Of a DNA stretch of 53,133 bases, positions 23,643 through 32,752 are shown in pieces. Every line of letters begins with the position of its first letter. The stretch's first letter is position 1. Under the pieces are notes generated by a model that was given only the letters and a program-made list of their open reading frames with translations, was not told the DNA's origin and searched no databases. This stretch comes from an uncultured Porphyromonadaceae bacterium (GTDB taxonomy: Bacteria > Bacteroidota > Bacteroidia > Bacteroidales > Muribaculaceae), in NCBI GenBank assembly GCA_902462525.1, contig CABQCA010000002.1:1-53133 (forward strand), read 5' to 3'. Made by a program: the position numbers and the translations under genes.

Positions 23643-23897
23643 TTATTTTTTCTTGCGCACGCTGTAGCGGCTCATGAACTTATCGACACGACCGGCGGTG
23701 TCGACGAGTTTCTGTTTGCCGGTGAAGAAGGGGTGCGAGGCGCTGGTGATTTCAAGCTTGACCAAAGGATAGGTAACGCCATCGATTTCGATAGTCTCGC
23801 GGGTGGCTACTGTCGAGCGGGTGATGAAAGTCTCGTCGTTCGACATGTCTTTGAACACCACTTCGCGGTAGTTCGAGGGATGAATGTCTTTTTTCAT
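23643..23897 (-). CDS. rpmE2: 50S ribosomal protein L31, type B
   Basis: An 84-aa L31 of the cysteine-free type B: MKKDIHPSNYREVVFKDMSN, followed by PLVKLEITSASHPFFTGKQK and the ending DKFMSRYSVRKKK. The zinc-binding cysteines of type A are absent. It is transcribed alone, with a promoter at 23973-24003 and a terminator at 23549-23578, divergent from the rplM operon. Confidence 0.96.
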   Translation of the reverse strand: MKKDIHPSNYREVVFKDMSNDETFITRSTVATRETIEIDGVTYPLVKLEITSASHPFFTGKQKLVDTAGRVDKFMSRYSVRKKK

Positions 23898-23972
23898 TGT
23901 TGTTATCTCTTTAATACGTATTAATCAGATGTTTGAAACGGCGATGGTAGGTCGCCTTCTCGTAATGGCCTG

Positions 23973-24003
23973 CAAATGTACGAACTTTTTCTCAAACAGC
24001 AAA
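23973..24003 (-). promoter_or_regulatory. Promoter of rpmE2
   Basis: Minus strand: TTTG (24003-24000), 19-nt spacer, TACATTTG (23980-23973). Predicted leader about 70 nt to the ATG at 23897. Confidence 0.7.
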
Positions 24004-24041
24004 ATATTTGTTCTCTGTCAGATAAAAATTAACAAAAAGTA

Positions 24042-24071
24042 TTGTGGTGTAAGAAAAAAGTCGTACCTTTG
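24042..24071 (+). promoter_or_regulatory. Promoter of the rplM-rpsI-rpsB-tsf operon
   Basis: TTG at 24042-24044, a 19-nt spacer and TACCTTTG at 24064-24071. The leader to the GTG at 24182 is about 105 nt and could fold; ribosomal leaders of this length are often autoregulatory, but I see no specific known motif. Confidence 0.72.
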
Positions 24072-24181
24072 CGGCACCGATTATGTCCAACAATAATACC
24101 GACAGTCGCGCCTCACGCTTTTGGCCAAGCGGGAATCTACGCGGCGGTCAAATTATGTAATTATTAATCAAGAAATTAACT

Positions 24182-24664
24182 GTGGATACCATTAGCTATC
24201 GCACCGAATTCCCTAACGCTCAGCAGGTAGAGCACCAGTGGGTGGTAATCGACGCCACCGATCAGGTTCTCGGCCGTCTCTGCGCCAAAGTCGCCAAATT
24301 GCTTCGCGGCAAATACAAACCCAGCTACTCCCCCAATGTGGAGTGCGGCGACAATGTAATCATCATCAACGCCGACAAGGTGGTTCTTACCGGCAAAAAG
24401 ATGACCGACCGTATTTACCTCAACTACACCGGCTATCCCGGCGGCCAGCGTGAAGTCACTCCTGAAGTGCTCATGCGCAAATCGCTCCGCCAGCACAATC
24501 AGGACAAAGGCATGCACCCCCTGTTCATGCGTGTGATGAAAGGTATGCTCCCCAAAAACCGTCTTGGCCGTCGCCTCATCGAGAATCTGCACGTGTACAA
24601 CGGTCCCGAGCATCCCCACGCACCCCAGAACCCCACCGTTATCGACATTAACAAACTGAAATAA
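24182..24664 (+). CDS. rplM: 50S ribosomal protein L13
   Basis: A 160-aa L13 of the large subunit. Family motifs are WVVIDATDQVLGRLCAKVAK, the VIIINADKVVLTG strand and GMLPKNRLGR. The start is a GTG at 24182 (MDTISYRT); Bacteroidetes L13 proteins begin in this way. An 8-nt gap separates it from rpsI, the standard L13-S9 pair. Confidence 0.97.
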   Translation: MDTISYRTEFPNAQQVEHQWVVIDATDQVLGRLCAKVAKLLRGKYKPSYSPNVECGDNVIIINADKVVLTGKKMTDRIYLNYTGYPGGQREVTPEVLMRKSLRQHNQDKGMHPLFMRVMKGMLPKNRLGRRLIENLHVYNGPEHPHAPQNPTVIDINKLK

Positions 24665-24672
24665 TCGCTGAT

Positions 24673-25063
<391 letters not shown>

Positions 25064-25080
25064 CCGAATATTTTTTACCC

Positions 25081-25198
25081 GCCCGGAGGCCACAACGCCG
25101 GGCATAATAAGTGTTTAGTATCTAAACTGCGGCGATGGACCTGCGTTCCCTACCCCGCGGTTGCATAATCAAAGAACGTAAACAAACAAAAAAGACAA
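25081..25198 (+). promoter_or_regulatory. Structured spacer before rpsB (possible S2 leader)
   Basis: The spacer between rpsI and rpsB contains two clear hairpins: GCCCGG/CCGGGC (25081-25086 with 25098-25103) and GTTTAG/CTAAAC (25113-25118 with 25122-25127). A GC-rich stretch to about 25160 and an A-rich run before the ATG follow. No TAnnTTTG promoter is visible. It may be an autoregulatory leader for S2 or a processing site; this is inference. Confidence 0.35.
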
Positions 25199-26044
25199 AT
25201 GGCTAATCCCACATTTGAACAGCTCCTTGAAGCCGGTTGCCACTTCGGCCACCTCAAACGCAAATGGAACCCTGCGATGGCTCCCTACATTTTCATGGAG
25301 CGTAACGGTATCCACATAATCGACCTTTATAAGACCGAGGCCAAGCTCGCCGAAGCTGCCAACGTACTCCGCGGCATGGCAAAGAGTGGTAAGAAGGTTC
25401 TCTTCGTTGCCACCAAGAAGCAGGCCAAGCAGGTAATCGCCGATCTCGCTTCGAGCATCGGCATGCCCTACGTGATCGAACGCTGGCCCGGCGGCATGCT
25501 CACCAACTTCCCCACCATCCGCAAGGCTGTCCGCAAGATGGCTGCTATCGACAAGATGAGCAAGGACGGTACATTCGACAACCTTTCCAAGCGTGAACGT
25601 CTTCAGATTTCGCGTCAGCGTGCCAAACTCGAGAAGACTCTCGGCTCTATCGCCGACCTCAACCGTCTTCCCTCGGCACTCTTCGTTGTCGACGTTATGA
25701 AAGAGCACATCGCCGTTGCCGAAGCAAACCGCCTCGGTATCCCCGTGTTCGCTATGGTCGACACCAACTCCGATCCCAACCTCGTTGACTATGTTATTCC
25801 TGCCAACGACGACGCTTCCAAGAGCATCGAGCTTATCGCAGGCACTCTCGTTGCCGCTATGGCCGAAGGTCTGGAGGAACGCAAGGCTGAGAAACTCGAC
25901 AACGAAGCCGCCGAAGCTCAGGCCGAAGCTGCTGCTCCCCGCCGCGAACGCCGTCGTGTACGTCGCGACGAAGCCAAAGCCGAGACAGAAGTAGCCGAAG
26001 AAGCTCCCGCTGCCGAAGAAGCCGCTGAAGAAAAAGGCGAATAA
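25199..26044 (+). CDS. rpsB: 30S ribosomal protein S2
   Basis: A 281-aa S2 that binds S1 and the 30S head-body junction. Conserved stretches are LLEAGCHFGHLKRKWNPAM, YVIERWPGGMLTNF and PVFAMVDTNSDPNLVDYVIP. After about residue 225 comes a low-complexity Ala/Glu/Arg-rich tail of about 55 residues not needed for the fold, of the kind seen in several Bacteroidales. It is followed by a terminator-like hairpin before tsf. Confidence 0.97.
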   Translation: MANPTFEQLLEAGCHFGHLKRKWNPAMAPYIFMERNGIHIIDLYKTEAKLAEAANVLRGMAKSGKKVLFVATKKQAKQVIADLASSIGMPYVIERWPGGMLTNFPTIRKAVRKMAAIDKMSKDGTFDNLSKRERLQISRQRAKLEKTLGSIADLNRLPSALFVVDVMKEHIAVAEANRLGIPVFAMVDTNSDPNLVDYVIPANDDASKSIELIAGTLVAAMAEGLEERKAEKLDNEAAEAQAEAAAPRRERRRVRRDEAKAETEVAEEAPAAEEAAEEKGE

Positions 26045-26057
26045 TTGAATTTTCACA

Positions 26058-26099
26058 GGGGGCCCGGGAACCGAAGCGTCTTTCCGGGGACCCCTTTTT
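26058..26099 (+). terminator. Terminator or attenuator between rpsB and tsf
   Basis: Arms 26058-26070 and 26082-26094 pair over 11 of 13 positions, with an 11-nt loop, followed by TTTTT at 26095-26099. It sits inside the operon, 31 nt before the tsf ATG, so it may set the S2 to EF-Ts ratio by partial termination. Confidence 0.7.
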
Positions 26100-26129
26100 A
26101 ATGTTTAATACAATAAATACTACTGATAT

Positions 26130-27122
26130 ATGGCAGTAACACTGGCAGAAATCACCAAGCTCCGCGCTCTCACCGGCGCCGGCATGATGGACTGCAAAAA
26201 AGCCCTTACCGAGACCAACGGCGACATGGATGCCGCCGTCGAAGTGCTCCGCAAAAAAGGTCAGGCTATCGCCGCCAAGCGCGAAGACCGTCAGGCTTCC
26301 GAAGGCTGCGTGCTCGCTAAGAACGAAGGCGATTTCGCCGCTATCGTAGCTCTTTGCTGCGAAACTGACTTCGTGGCCAAGAACGCAAGCTTCGTAGCCC
26401 TCACACAGACTATTCTCGACGCAGCTATCGCAAACCGCATCGAAAGCCTCGAGGCCCTCAAGGAAATGGCTATAGAAGGCCGCACCGTAGCCGAACACAT
26501 CACCGACGAAACTGCAAAAACGGGCGAGAAAATCGAGCTCGGCCGCTACGAATACCTCGTGGCTCCCTCCACAACTTCCTACAATCACCTCGGCAATCAC
26601 CTGTCGACTATCTGTGGCTTCAACCTCGAAGGCGTTGACTACCAGGTCGGCCGCGATGTGGCCATGCAGGTTGCATCGATGAACCCCGTTGCCATCGACC
26701 GCGACAGCGTGGCTGAAGAAGTGAAAGCCACCGAACTTCACGTTGCCATTGAGAAGACCAAGGAAGAGCAGGTGAAGAAAGCTGTTGAAGCAGCTCTGAA
26801 GAAAGCCGGCATCAATCCCAACCTCGTCGACAGCGAAGACCACATCAGCAGCAATATCGCCAAAGGCTGGCTTACAGAAGACGAAGCTGCCAAGGCGCGC
26901 GAAATCATCGCCGCCACTTCGGCTGCAAAAGCAGCTAACCTTCCCGAGCAGATGATTCAGAACATTGCCAACGGCCGTCTGAACAAGTTCTTCAAAGAAA
27001 ACTGCCTTATGGAGCAGGAATTCGTGAAGGACGGCAATCTCACTATCGGTCAGTATCTCGAGCAGTCACAGAAGGGTCTTGTTGCAGTAAGCTTCAAGCG
27101 AGTAAACCTCAATCAGGACTAA
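26130..27122 (+). CDS. tsf: Translation elongation factor Ts
   Basis: A 330-aa guanine-nucleotide exchange factor for EF-Tu. The N-terminal UBA-like module has ITKLRALTGAGMMDCKKAL, and the core has the TDFVAKNASF motif that contacts EF-Tu. Length is on the long side of the family, as usual in Bacteroidetes. It is the last gene of the operon, closed by a strong terminator at 27142-27180. Confidence 0.97.
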   Translation: MAVTLAEITKLRALTGAGMMDCKKALTETNGDMDAAVEVLRKKGQAIAAKREDRQASEGCVLAKNEGDFAAIVALCCETDFVAKNASFVALTQTILDAAIANRIESLEALKEMAIEGRTVAEHITDETAKTGEKIELGRYEYLVAPSTTSYNHLGNHLSTICGFNLEGVDYQVGRDVAMQVASMNPVAIDRDSVAEEVKATELHVAIEKTKEEQVKKAVEAALKKAGINPNLVDSEDHISSNIAKGWLTEDEAAKAREIIAATSAAKAANLPEQMIQNIANGRLNKFFKENCLMEQEFVKDGNLTIGQYLEQSQKGLVAVSFKRVNLNQD

Positions 27123-27141
27123 TTCAATATTCTCTATAATC

Positions 27142-27180
27142 AAAGAGAGGATGGCAACATGTTGCCATCCTCTCTTTTTA
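27142..27180 (+). terminator. Strong intrinsic terminator after tsf
   Basis: A perfect 18-bp inverted repeat without spacer (27142-27159 and 27160-27177), ending in TTTTTA. The A-rich left edge makes it potentially bidirectional. Confidence 0.88.
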
Positions 27181-27277
27181 TTTATGAATGTGTCGCGGAG
27201 TTACAGATGAATAATGTAATCTATGAACGCTGTTCAATCTCGTAATGCAGGTAACAGGAGCCTGAGGTTTTAATGTT

Positions 27278-29653
27278 TTATTTCGCTTCAGGACGGATGA
27301 GGCGCACATGGAATATGCCGCCGGCGGTGTTTCCGGGTTCGCCTGCAAATTTTACAGTCACAAAATCCTTGTCTTTGATAAGTTCGGCCGGTATGTGATA
27401 CTCTTCTTCAACAAACTCGTTGCGGTTCCATTTTCCGGCTGTGTTTTCAGAGGCCAGTATATTATCGTCGATAAGAATATTGAAGCGCCGTTGGCCTGAC
27501 TCATTGCCCCAGAAGCGCAGGCGCAGCGCGAGATCGGAGGCGCCGTCGGTTTTCATCCGGTAGGAGAAATAGCCGCCGTTGGAAGCGTCGCGCCACGGTT
27601 CTCCGTTGAAGTTGCCCGATGCCGACGAACGCGAATCCATGAAATGGTCGGCTTCGGGCTGCTGCTCGCCGGTGTTGACCGCATCGACAGTACGGCGGTC
27701 GAGAGCAAGGCGCAATTCCTCGTCGCGTCGAGCGTTTGCCTGATATTTCTTGTATTCCTTAGGTGTCATCGACAGCCAGTACATCATATAGCGAGAGTCA
27801 TGAATGCCAAAGAATGGTTCGAGAACCAGGCCGGCATATTTTCCGTCAAACAGTCCGGGTACGGTAAAAGTCATCTTTTGTCCGTCGACCGGTTTCATGG
27901 CGTTGAGCTTTTTAACGATATCCTTGCGGTCGCCTATCAGAAGCGGCGTGTCGAATACCGATACGAGCGGTCCTCCGGCGATGTGGCCCCATCGGCTGTC
28001 GTCGGCGACAAGACCTGTGAGAGGCGCTCCGTTGTCGTAGCGGGCGGCCATTACGACCGGACCGCGGAGTATACTCACATATTCAGGCAGATAATTCAGT
28101 TCTTCAAGCTTTACCTTCATCGGCATTTCCATCTCCACGACATCGCCGTTGTTCCATTCGCGGTCGAGGGTTATGTATGACGACGGTGTTGAATGTGTGC
28201 TGATTTTTTTTCCGTTTACCTTTACGGTCACTGCGTCGCACCAGTCTGGATGGCGCAGCTGAAGACTTAACCGCTCGGGCTTGTCCATCGTAAGTTCGAG
28301 GCGTGTGTTGCCTTCGGCCGGATATTCTGTAGTCTGGGTCACTTTCACTCCTTTTTCTTGCCAGTCGAGCACGGAGGGAATGAAGAGATTGATCTGCAGC
28401 GAATCACTTCCGGTATGGGTGTAGATAAACTGGCCATATTTGCCATGATTCTCCATGCCTGTGCCCACACAGCACCACATGGCGCAATTGGGCTGTGAAT
28501 ATACTCTGTAGTGGCCGGGCCGGGCCGAGGTGAAATAGACGTAGCCGCCGTGTGCGGGGTGCTGCGTGGATAGTATGTGATTGTACAGGGCACGCTCGTA
28601 GAAGTCGGCATAGCGGGCCTTATGGTCCATGCGGAACAGGCCCTCGGTGAGCTTTAGCATGTTGTTTGTGTTGCACGACTCGGGGCCTTCGCGGTCGTCC
28701 ACGTAGCTTTTGGCGTCGGCCGCCGAAGCAAAATGTTCGCGCCTGCTGTTGCCGCCGATCGAGAGCGAACGGTTGTTCACGACAGTTTCCCAAAAGAATT
28801 CAGCCGCTTTCGCATAGTCGTCGTCGCCGGATAGCTCGGCCACACGCTGGTAGCCTATCACTTTAGGAACCTGAGTATTGGCATGGCGGTTGTCGAGATT
28901 GTCGATACCGTCGCGCATGTCGTCGAAGAGCTGATGATGTGTGAATCGACGGGCTGCATCGAGATAGCGGCTGTCGCCTGTCATGGCATATGCGTCGGCG
29001 TATACTTCGTTCATGCCTCCGAACTCATTGTCGAGCATCGATTCCATCTGTCGGTCGTCGAGAGCGCCGATTACTCCGAGTCCCCAGTCGCATATGCCGA
29101 GAAACAGGTTGCGTGCGACCTGAGAACCGGTGTATATCCAGCAGTCGCGAAGACCGGCATACATCTTATGCACATTGTACCATGGAACCCACCAGTCCCA
29201 TATTCGGCCGGCATTTCCTTTTCTGAGTTCGTTCCACAGTTCATCGCCCCCCGGCACTCCGCCGACATAACCGTCGCCCCGGGCCACGGCGCACATCGAC
29301 AGCTGGCTCAGCATATAGTCCATGCGGCGTTTTAGCTCAGGGTTGCCCGTGGCTGCATAGTGAATGGCGAGAGCCGAGAGGTAATGGCCTCCGATATGTC
29401 CGTCCAGGCCGTCCCAGTTGCCGAAACTTTCGCCTTTCGGTTCGAGCCCCGCCGCTTTCATATAGGGAGCAAGCAGGCGGTCGGTGTCGTAACTGAGAAG
29501 TGTCTCCACATTAAGGTCGCGCGCATGGCTGAAGGGGCTTTCGAGAAGCTGCACCTCCGACAGCGCAAATTCATTGTCGTAGAGCCTTGTCTGTGCGGAT
29601 GTCACTGACGGGATGCACAGCATGGCTAACGGTAGTAGAAAATAAGGTTTCAT
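27278..29653 (-). CDS. Beta-L-arabinofuranosidase-type glycoside hydrolase (GH127/GH146)
   Basis: A 791-aa exported enzyme with signal peptide (ending SVTSAQ). The core, residues about 30-600, is an (alpha/alpha)6 barrel of the GH127/146 type, which removes beta-L-arabinofuranose from plant glycans and hydroxyproline glycoproteins. The zinc-thiolate centre is visible: Glu325 and Cys327 in GPESCN and Cys394-Cys395 in MWCCVGTG, one Cys being the nucleophile. The C-terminal roughly 130 residues form an extra beta domain. The signal peptide and extra domain favour the Bacteroides-type GH146 branch. It follows the MalY-type gene by 26 nt and may be co-transcribed with it. Confidence 0.88.
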   Translation of the reverse strand: MKPYFLLPLAMLCIPSVTSAQTRLYDNEFALSEVQLLESPFSHARDLNVETLLSYDTDRLLAPYMKAAGLEPKGESFGNWDGLDGHIGGHYLSALAIHYAATGNPELKRRMDYMLSQLSMCAVARGDGYVGGVPGGDELWNELRKGNAGRIWDWWVPWYNVHKMYAGLRDCWIYTGSQVARNLFLGICDWGLGVIGALDDRQMESMLDNEFGGMNEVYADAYAMTGDSRYLDAARRFTHHQLFDDMRDGIDNLDNRHANTQVPKVIGYQRVAELSGDDDYAKAAEFFWETVVNNRSLSIGGNSRREHFASAADAKSYVDDREGPESCNTNNMLKLTEGLFRMDHKARYADFYERALYNHILSTQHPAHGGYVYFTSARPGHYRVYSQPNCAMWCCVGTGMENHGKYGQFIYTHTGSDSLQINLFIPSVLDWQEKGVKVTQTTEYPAEGNTRLELTMDKPERLSLQLRHPDWCDAVTVKVNGKKISTHSTPSSYITLDREWNNGDVVEMEMPMKVKLEELNYLPEYVSILRGPVVMAARYDNGAPLTGLVADDSRWGHIAGGPLVSVFDTPLLIGDRKDIVKKLNAMKPVDGQKMTFTVPGLFDGKYAGLVLEPFFGIHDSRYMMYWLSMTPKEYKKYQANARRDEELRLALDRRTVDAVNTGEQQPEADHFMDSRSSASGNFNGEPWRDASNGGYFSYRMKTDGASDLALRLRFWGNESGQRRFNILIDDNILASENTAGKWNRNEFVEEEYHIPAELIKDKDFVTVKFAGEPGNTAGGIFHVRLIRPEAK

Positions 29654-29679
29654 TTTTAATTAAGACTATGATAATTTGG

Positions 29680-30834
29680 TTATGACAGGCCGGCAAGAAG
29701 CCGCCGCAGACCTTCGATGAGGCGTGCGCGCGGACAGGCGAGATTGATTCGGACGAAGCCTTCGCCTCCGGGGCCGTAGTCGGTGCCGGAACTGACCTTG
29801 ACTTTAAACCGCTCTTCGAGGCGACGGCAAAGTTCGTCGACAGGTGTTTCGGTCGAACTTACGTCGAGCCAAAGCAGGTAGGTTCCTTCAAGGGGCGTTA
29901 TGGAGAATTTGTCACCGATTATTTCCCGTGCCGTAAGGTAGTTGTTCCACAGGTAGGCGCGCAGTTCGTCGAGCCACGCACTGCTTTCGGTGTACGCGGC
30001 AATTGTGGCGGCGACGCCGAAGGGATTGACGTCGCATACCTCGTTGTCGTTGATTGCACGGTCGATTCTGGCCCTTACTGTAGCGTCGGTGGCCACGATA
30101 TTGGCAATCTGCAGCCCGGCGATGTTAAATGCTTTGCTGGGCGATACGCATATGGCCGCCGAGTTCTGAAACTCGGCTCCGACGGTACCGTAGGGTGTGT
30201 AGGGACGGACTCCGTAGGTGAGTTCGCAGTGAATTTCGTCGGCTATGACGAATACATTGTTTTCAAGGCATATCTCTGCCACTCTCTGCAGTTCTCCGGC
30301 AGTCCATACACGGCCTGTGGGGTTGTGGGGATTGCATAGGATGAGCAGAGTGGCAGAGGGGTCGGCGGCTTTTTCGGCGAGGTCGTCGTAGTCGATGGTA
30401 TAGCGTCCTTCGGCATCGCGGAGCAGGCGGTTTTCGCTTAGTATGCAGCCGTTGTTGCGGATCGAGGAGTAGAAGCAGTTGTAGGCCGGGGTTTGGAGTA
30501 TGACTTTTTCGCCGGGGTGTGTCATGGCCTTGATGATGGCCGACACAGCCGGCACAACGCCCGAAGTATAGATCACGCTGTCGGCATCGAAACGCCACCC
30601 GTGGCGCTTCGAGAACCAGTCGATGCAAGCGCGGTAGTACTCGGGAGGCACCTTCGTGTAGCCGAACACACCGTGGGCTACGCGCTGCTGCAGTGCCCCG
30701 GTGATGGCGGGAGCGGTGCGGAAGTCCATGTCGGCCACCCACATGGGTATTACCTCGGGGTATTCTGGGGTGTCCCATTTGTAGGAAGCTGTGCCGCGGC
30801 GGTCGGGAGCGTTGTCAAAATCGAAGGCGTTCAT
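29680..30834 (-). CDS. MalY/PatB-family PLP C-S lyase / aminotransferase
   Basis: A 384-aa fold-type I PLP enzyme of the MalY/PatB group (cystathionine beta-lyase activity in studied members). It begins FDFDNAPDRRGTASYKWD, with MWVADMDF typical of the group. Also visible are LCNPHNPTGRVW, the DEIHCELTYG segment and the PLP lysine in CVSPSKAFNIAGLQIAN. The C-terminal VRINLACPR has the carboxylate-binding Arg. The start overlaps the stop of the DUF3737 gene (ATGA), so the two are translationally coupled. Confidence 0.9.
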   Translation of the reverse strand: MNAFDFDNAPDRRGTASYKWDTPEYPEVIPMWVADMDFRTAPAITGALQQRVAHGVFGYTKVPPEYYRACIDWFSKRHGWRFDADSVIYTSGVVPAVSAIIKAMTHPGEKVILQTPAYNCFYSSIRNNGCILSENRLLRDAEGRYTIDYDDLAEKAADPSATLLILCNPHNPTGRVWTAGELQRVAEICLENNVFVIADEIHCELTYGVRPYTPYGTVGAEFQNSAAICVSPSKAFNIAGLQIANIVATDATVRARIDRAINDNEVCDVNPFGVAATIAAYTESSAWLDELRAYLWNNYLTAREIIGDKFSITPLEGTYLLWLDVSSTETPVDELCRRLEERFKVKVSSGTDYGPGGEGFVRINLACPRARLIEGLRRLLAGLS

Positions 30835-31673
30835 CTTACAATAATGCGGCAGTCGGCAGGTGCGAGAATATGTTCGTCAATTATTATTTCGCCTATTGAG
30901 TCGGCTATGATGGAGCCCGAGCACGGGTTCTTGACCGAGGTGATTGCTCCCCGAATGTCGGCGCGCAGTTCGCTGTCCTCGAAAGCGAGGTCACAGTCGG
31001 CGTCGAAAGTGCAGTTTTCGAGAATCAGACCTTTCGCATAGCACAGCGGCTGAGTTCCCGATATATGGCAGTTCACCAGCCGCAGATTGCGTGAGTGCCA
31101 GCCGAGGTATTCGCCGTGCAGTTCGGAGTCGATCACTGTCACGTTGTCGGTTTCCCAGAAAGCGTCTTTCGAATCGATGCGGGCGTTGCGGATAGTGACA
31201 TTGCGGCAGTACTGGAAAGAGTAGTTGCCCTGCTGGCGGTAGTCGGCGATGTCTATTTCGGCGCTGTGCATGAACAGATAGTCGGCTTTTGCCACCTCCA
31301 CGTTGCGAAGTTTTACATCGGTACAGTGCCAGAAGGTTTCTTCAGCATCGGGAATCTTAACATTGTCGAGGTCGATGCCCTTCATTTCGCGGAACATCTT
31401 GGGCGCTTCTACCATGGTGTCGCGCATGACGCAATTGCTTGAGTACCATAGAGCCGCACGGGCGCCGGGAGTGAAGAGGCATTTTTCGACACGGAAGCCT
31501 TCGGTGCGCCAGAACGGGTATTTGCCTTCGAAACGGCAGCCGACGGCCTCGATATTGCGTGTGCATTTGAGAGCCGATTCGCCGGCGTGAACGGTTACGT
31601 TTTCGAGCCGGAGGTCATGGGCCGCAAAGAGCGGACGCTCGCCGACGAATTCCTGATTGCTTATTGTTTCCAT
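30831..31673 (-). CDS. DUF3737-family right-handed beta-helix-like protein
   Basis: A 280-aa cytoplasmic protein made of short repeats of the type 'V..N.......A.W....V.I..S' (NCVMRDTMVEA, NVKIPDAEETFWHCTDVKL, NVTIRNARIDSKDAFWETD), as in the DUF3737 family, suggesting a solenoid. The biochemical function is unknown. The ATG at 31673 (METISNQEF) is chosen because the longer start at 31709 would fall inside the terminator of the upstream M23 gene. The stop overlaps the start of the MalY-type gene (ATGA). Confidence 0.8.
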   Translation of the reverse strand: METISNQEFVGERPLFAAHDLRLENVTVHAGESALKCTRNIEAVGCRFEGKYPFWRTEGFRVEKCLFTPGARAALWYSSNCVMRDTMVEAPKMFREMKGIDLDNVKIPDAEETFWHCTDVKLRNVEVAKADYLFMHSAEIDIADYRQQGNYSFQYCRNVTIRNARIDSKDAFWETDNVTVIDSELHGEYLGWHSRNLRLVNCHISGTQPLCYAKGLILENCTFDADCDLAFEDSELRADIRGAITSVKNPCSGSIIADSIGEIIIDEHILAPADCRIIVR

Positions 31674-31680
31674 AGGTTGT

Positions 31681-31709
31681 AAAAATGCCGGCTCGACTGG
31701 AACCGGCAT
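31681..31709 (-). terminator. Terminator of the M23 peptidase gene
   Basis: Arms 31685-31694 and 31700-31709 pair over 10 bp with one wobble on the minus strand, followed by a U run (complement of 31685-31681). Confidence 0.75.
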
Positions 31710-31731
31710 CGTTTATGAGTTGGTTATGTAT

Positions 31732-32721
31732 TTATCTTAGTTTGATTTTCTGGCCGATGCTGAGCTTCGAAGTAGTCTTGAGGCCGTTCAGACGGCAAAG
31801 TTTTGCCACTGTTGTGCCGTTTCGCGATGCTATCTTGCTGAGCGAGTCGCCTTTGCGCACGCGGTAGGTCGACGAGCCGGCGCCGGTATTGGAGCCGGTG
31901 TTGCGCACATACGGTTTGTTGGGGTGATCTTTCAGATACTGCTTGGCGTACTCGCTGTTTGCCGACGGCGAGAAGTTGCGGGCGTTCTGATAGGTCGACT
32001 TCGAGAAAGTGTAAGTGTCGGTGTGGGTGGTCTGGTTCGCAAAGTCGAAGATGGCGCAGGGGTTGATGGCATAGCCCATGTAGCGTGTCTCGAAGTGCAG
32101 GTGCGGGCCTGTCGAACGGCCTGTGTTGCCGCCGAGCGCTATGGGCTGGCCGGCTTTCACGTACTGGTCGGGCTCTACGAGCCATTCCGAAAGGTGACCG
32201 TAGACCGTTTCGAGCTGATTACTGTGGCGGATGACGATGTACATGCCGTAGCCTTTGCGGCGACCCTGATTGCGGACAATGCGCACTTTGCCGTCGAAAG
32301 CCGCGCGGACGGTGTCGCCGATGTTGAGCTTGAGGTCAACGCCTTTGTGCATGCGGCGGAAGCGTTTGCGGTAGCCGTATGGCGAGGTTATGTAGCCGGG
32401 ATGTGGCATGGCGAAGTTGGTGACGTCGATTACGGCGCTGTTGGGCACGTCGGCGGCATTGTAGCAGTTCACGGCCTGGCTGTCCCAGCCCTCGGTGTAG
32501 ATGTCGAGTTCGGGCTCTTCTTCTTCCGAGAAGAGCTCTTCGAGATATTTCGATGTGTTTTCTACTGAAATGCCGGCGTTGCCCTGGTTTGCCAGCAGGT
32601 TGTTGTGATTGGCAAGGTGCGAGGCGGGCAGACGGTATTCCAGATCTTCGGCCGAAAGGCCGAAGGCGCAGAGCATGGCTGCTGCGGCGGTTATTATGGT
32701 CTTGTTAAGGCAGGAGAGCAT
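31732..32721 (-). CDS. M23 metallopeptidase with C-terminal LysM domain
   Basis: A 329-aa exported peptidoglycan endopeptidase. Starting at the ATG at 32721 gives a signal peptide (MLSCLNKTIITAAAAMLCAF, then GLSA). The M23 (LytM) core has SPYGYRKRFRRMHKGVDL (His and Asp zinc ligands), YGHLSEW, and NTGRSTGPHLHFE (third ligand in HxH). A linker leads to a LysM repeat (TYRVRKGDSLSKIASRNG ... IGQKIKLR) that binds glycan. It probably acts in the periplasm on cross-bridges. It follows ndk by 31 nt. Confidence 0.9.
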   Translation of the reverse strand: MLSCLNKTIITAAAAMLCAFGLSAEDLEYRLPASHLANHNNLLANQGNAGISVENTSKYLEELFSEEEEPELDIYTEGWDSQAVNCYNAADVPNSAVIDVTNFAMPHPGYITSPYGYRKRFRRMHKGVDLKLNIGDTVRAAFDGKVRIVRNQGRRKGYGMYIVIRHSNQLETVYGHLSEWLVEPDQYVKAGQPIALGGNTGRSTGPHLHFETRYMGYAINPCAIFDFANQTTHTDTYTFSKSTYQNARNFSPSANSEYAKQYLKDHPNKPYVRNTGSNTGAGSSTYRVRKGDSLSKIASRNGTTVAKLCRLNGLKTTSKLSIGQKIKLR

Positions 32722-32752
32722 TGTATGCTGAGATATATGTTTTATGGTTGGT

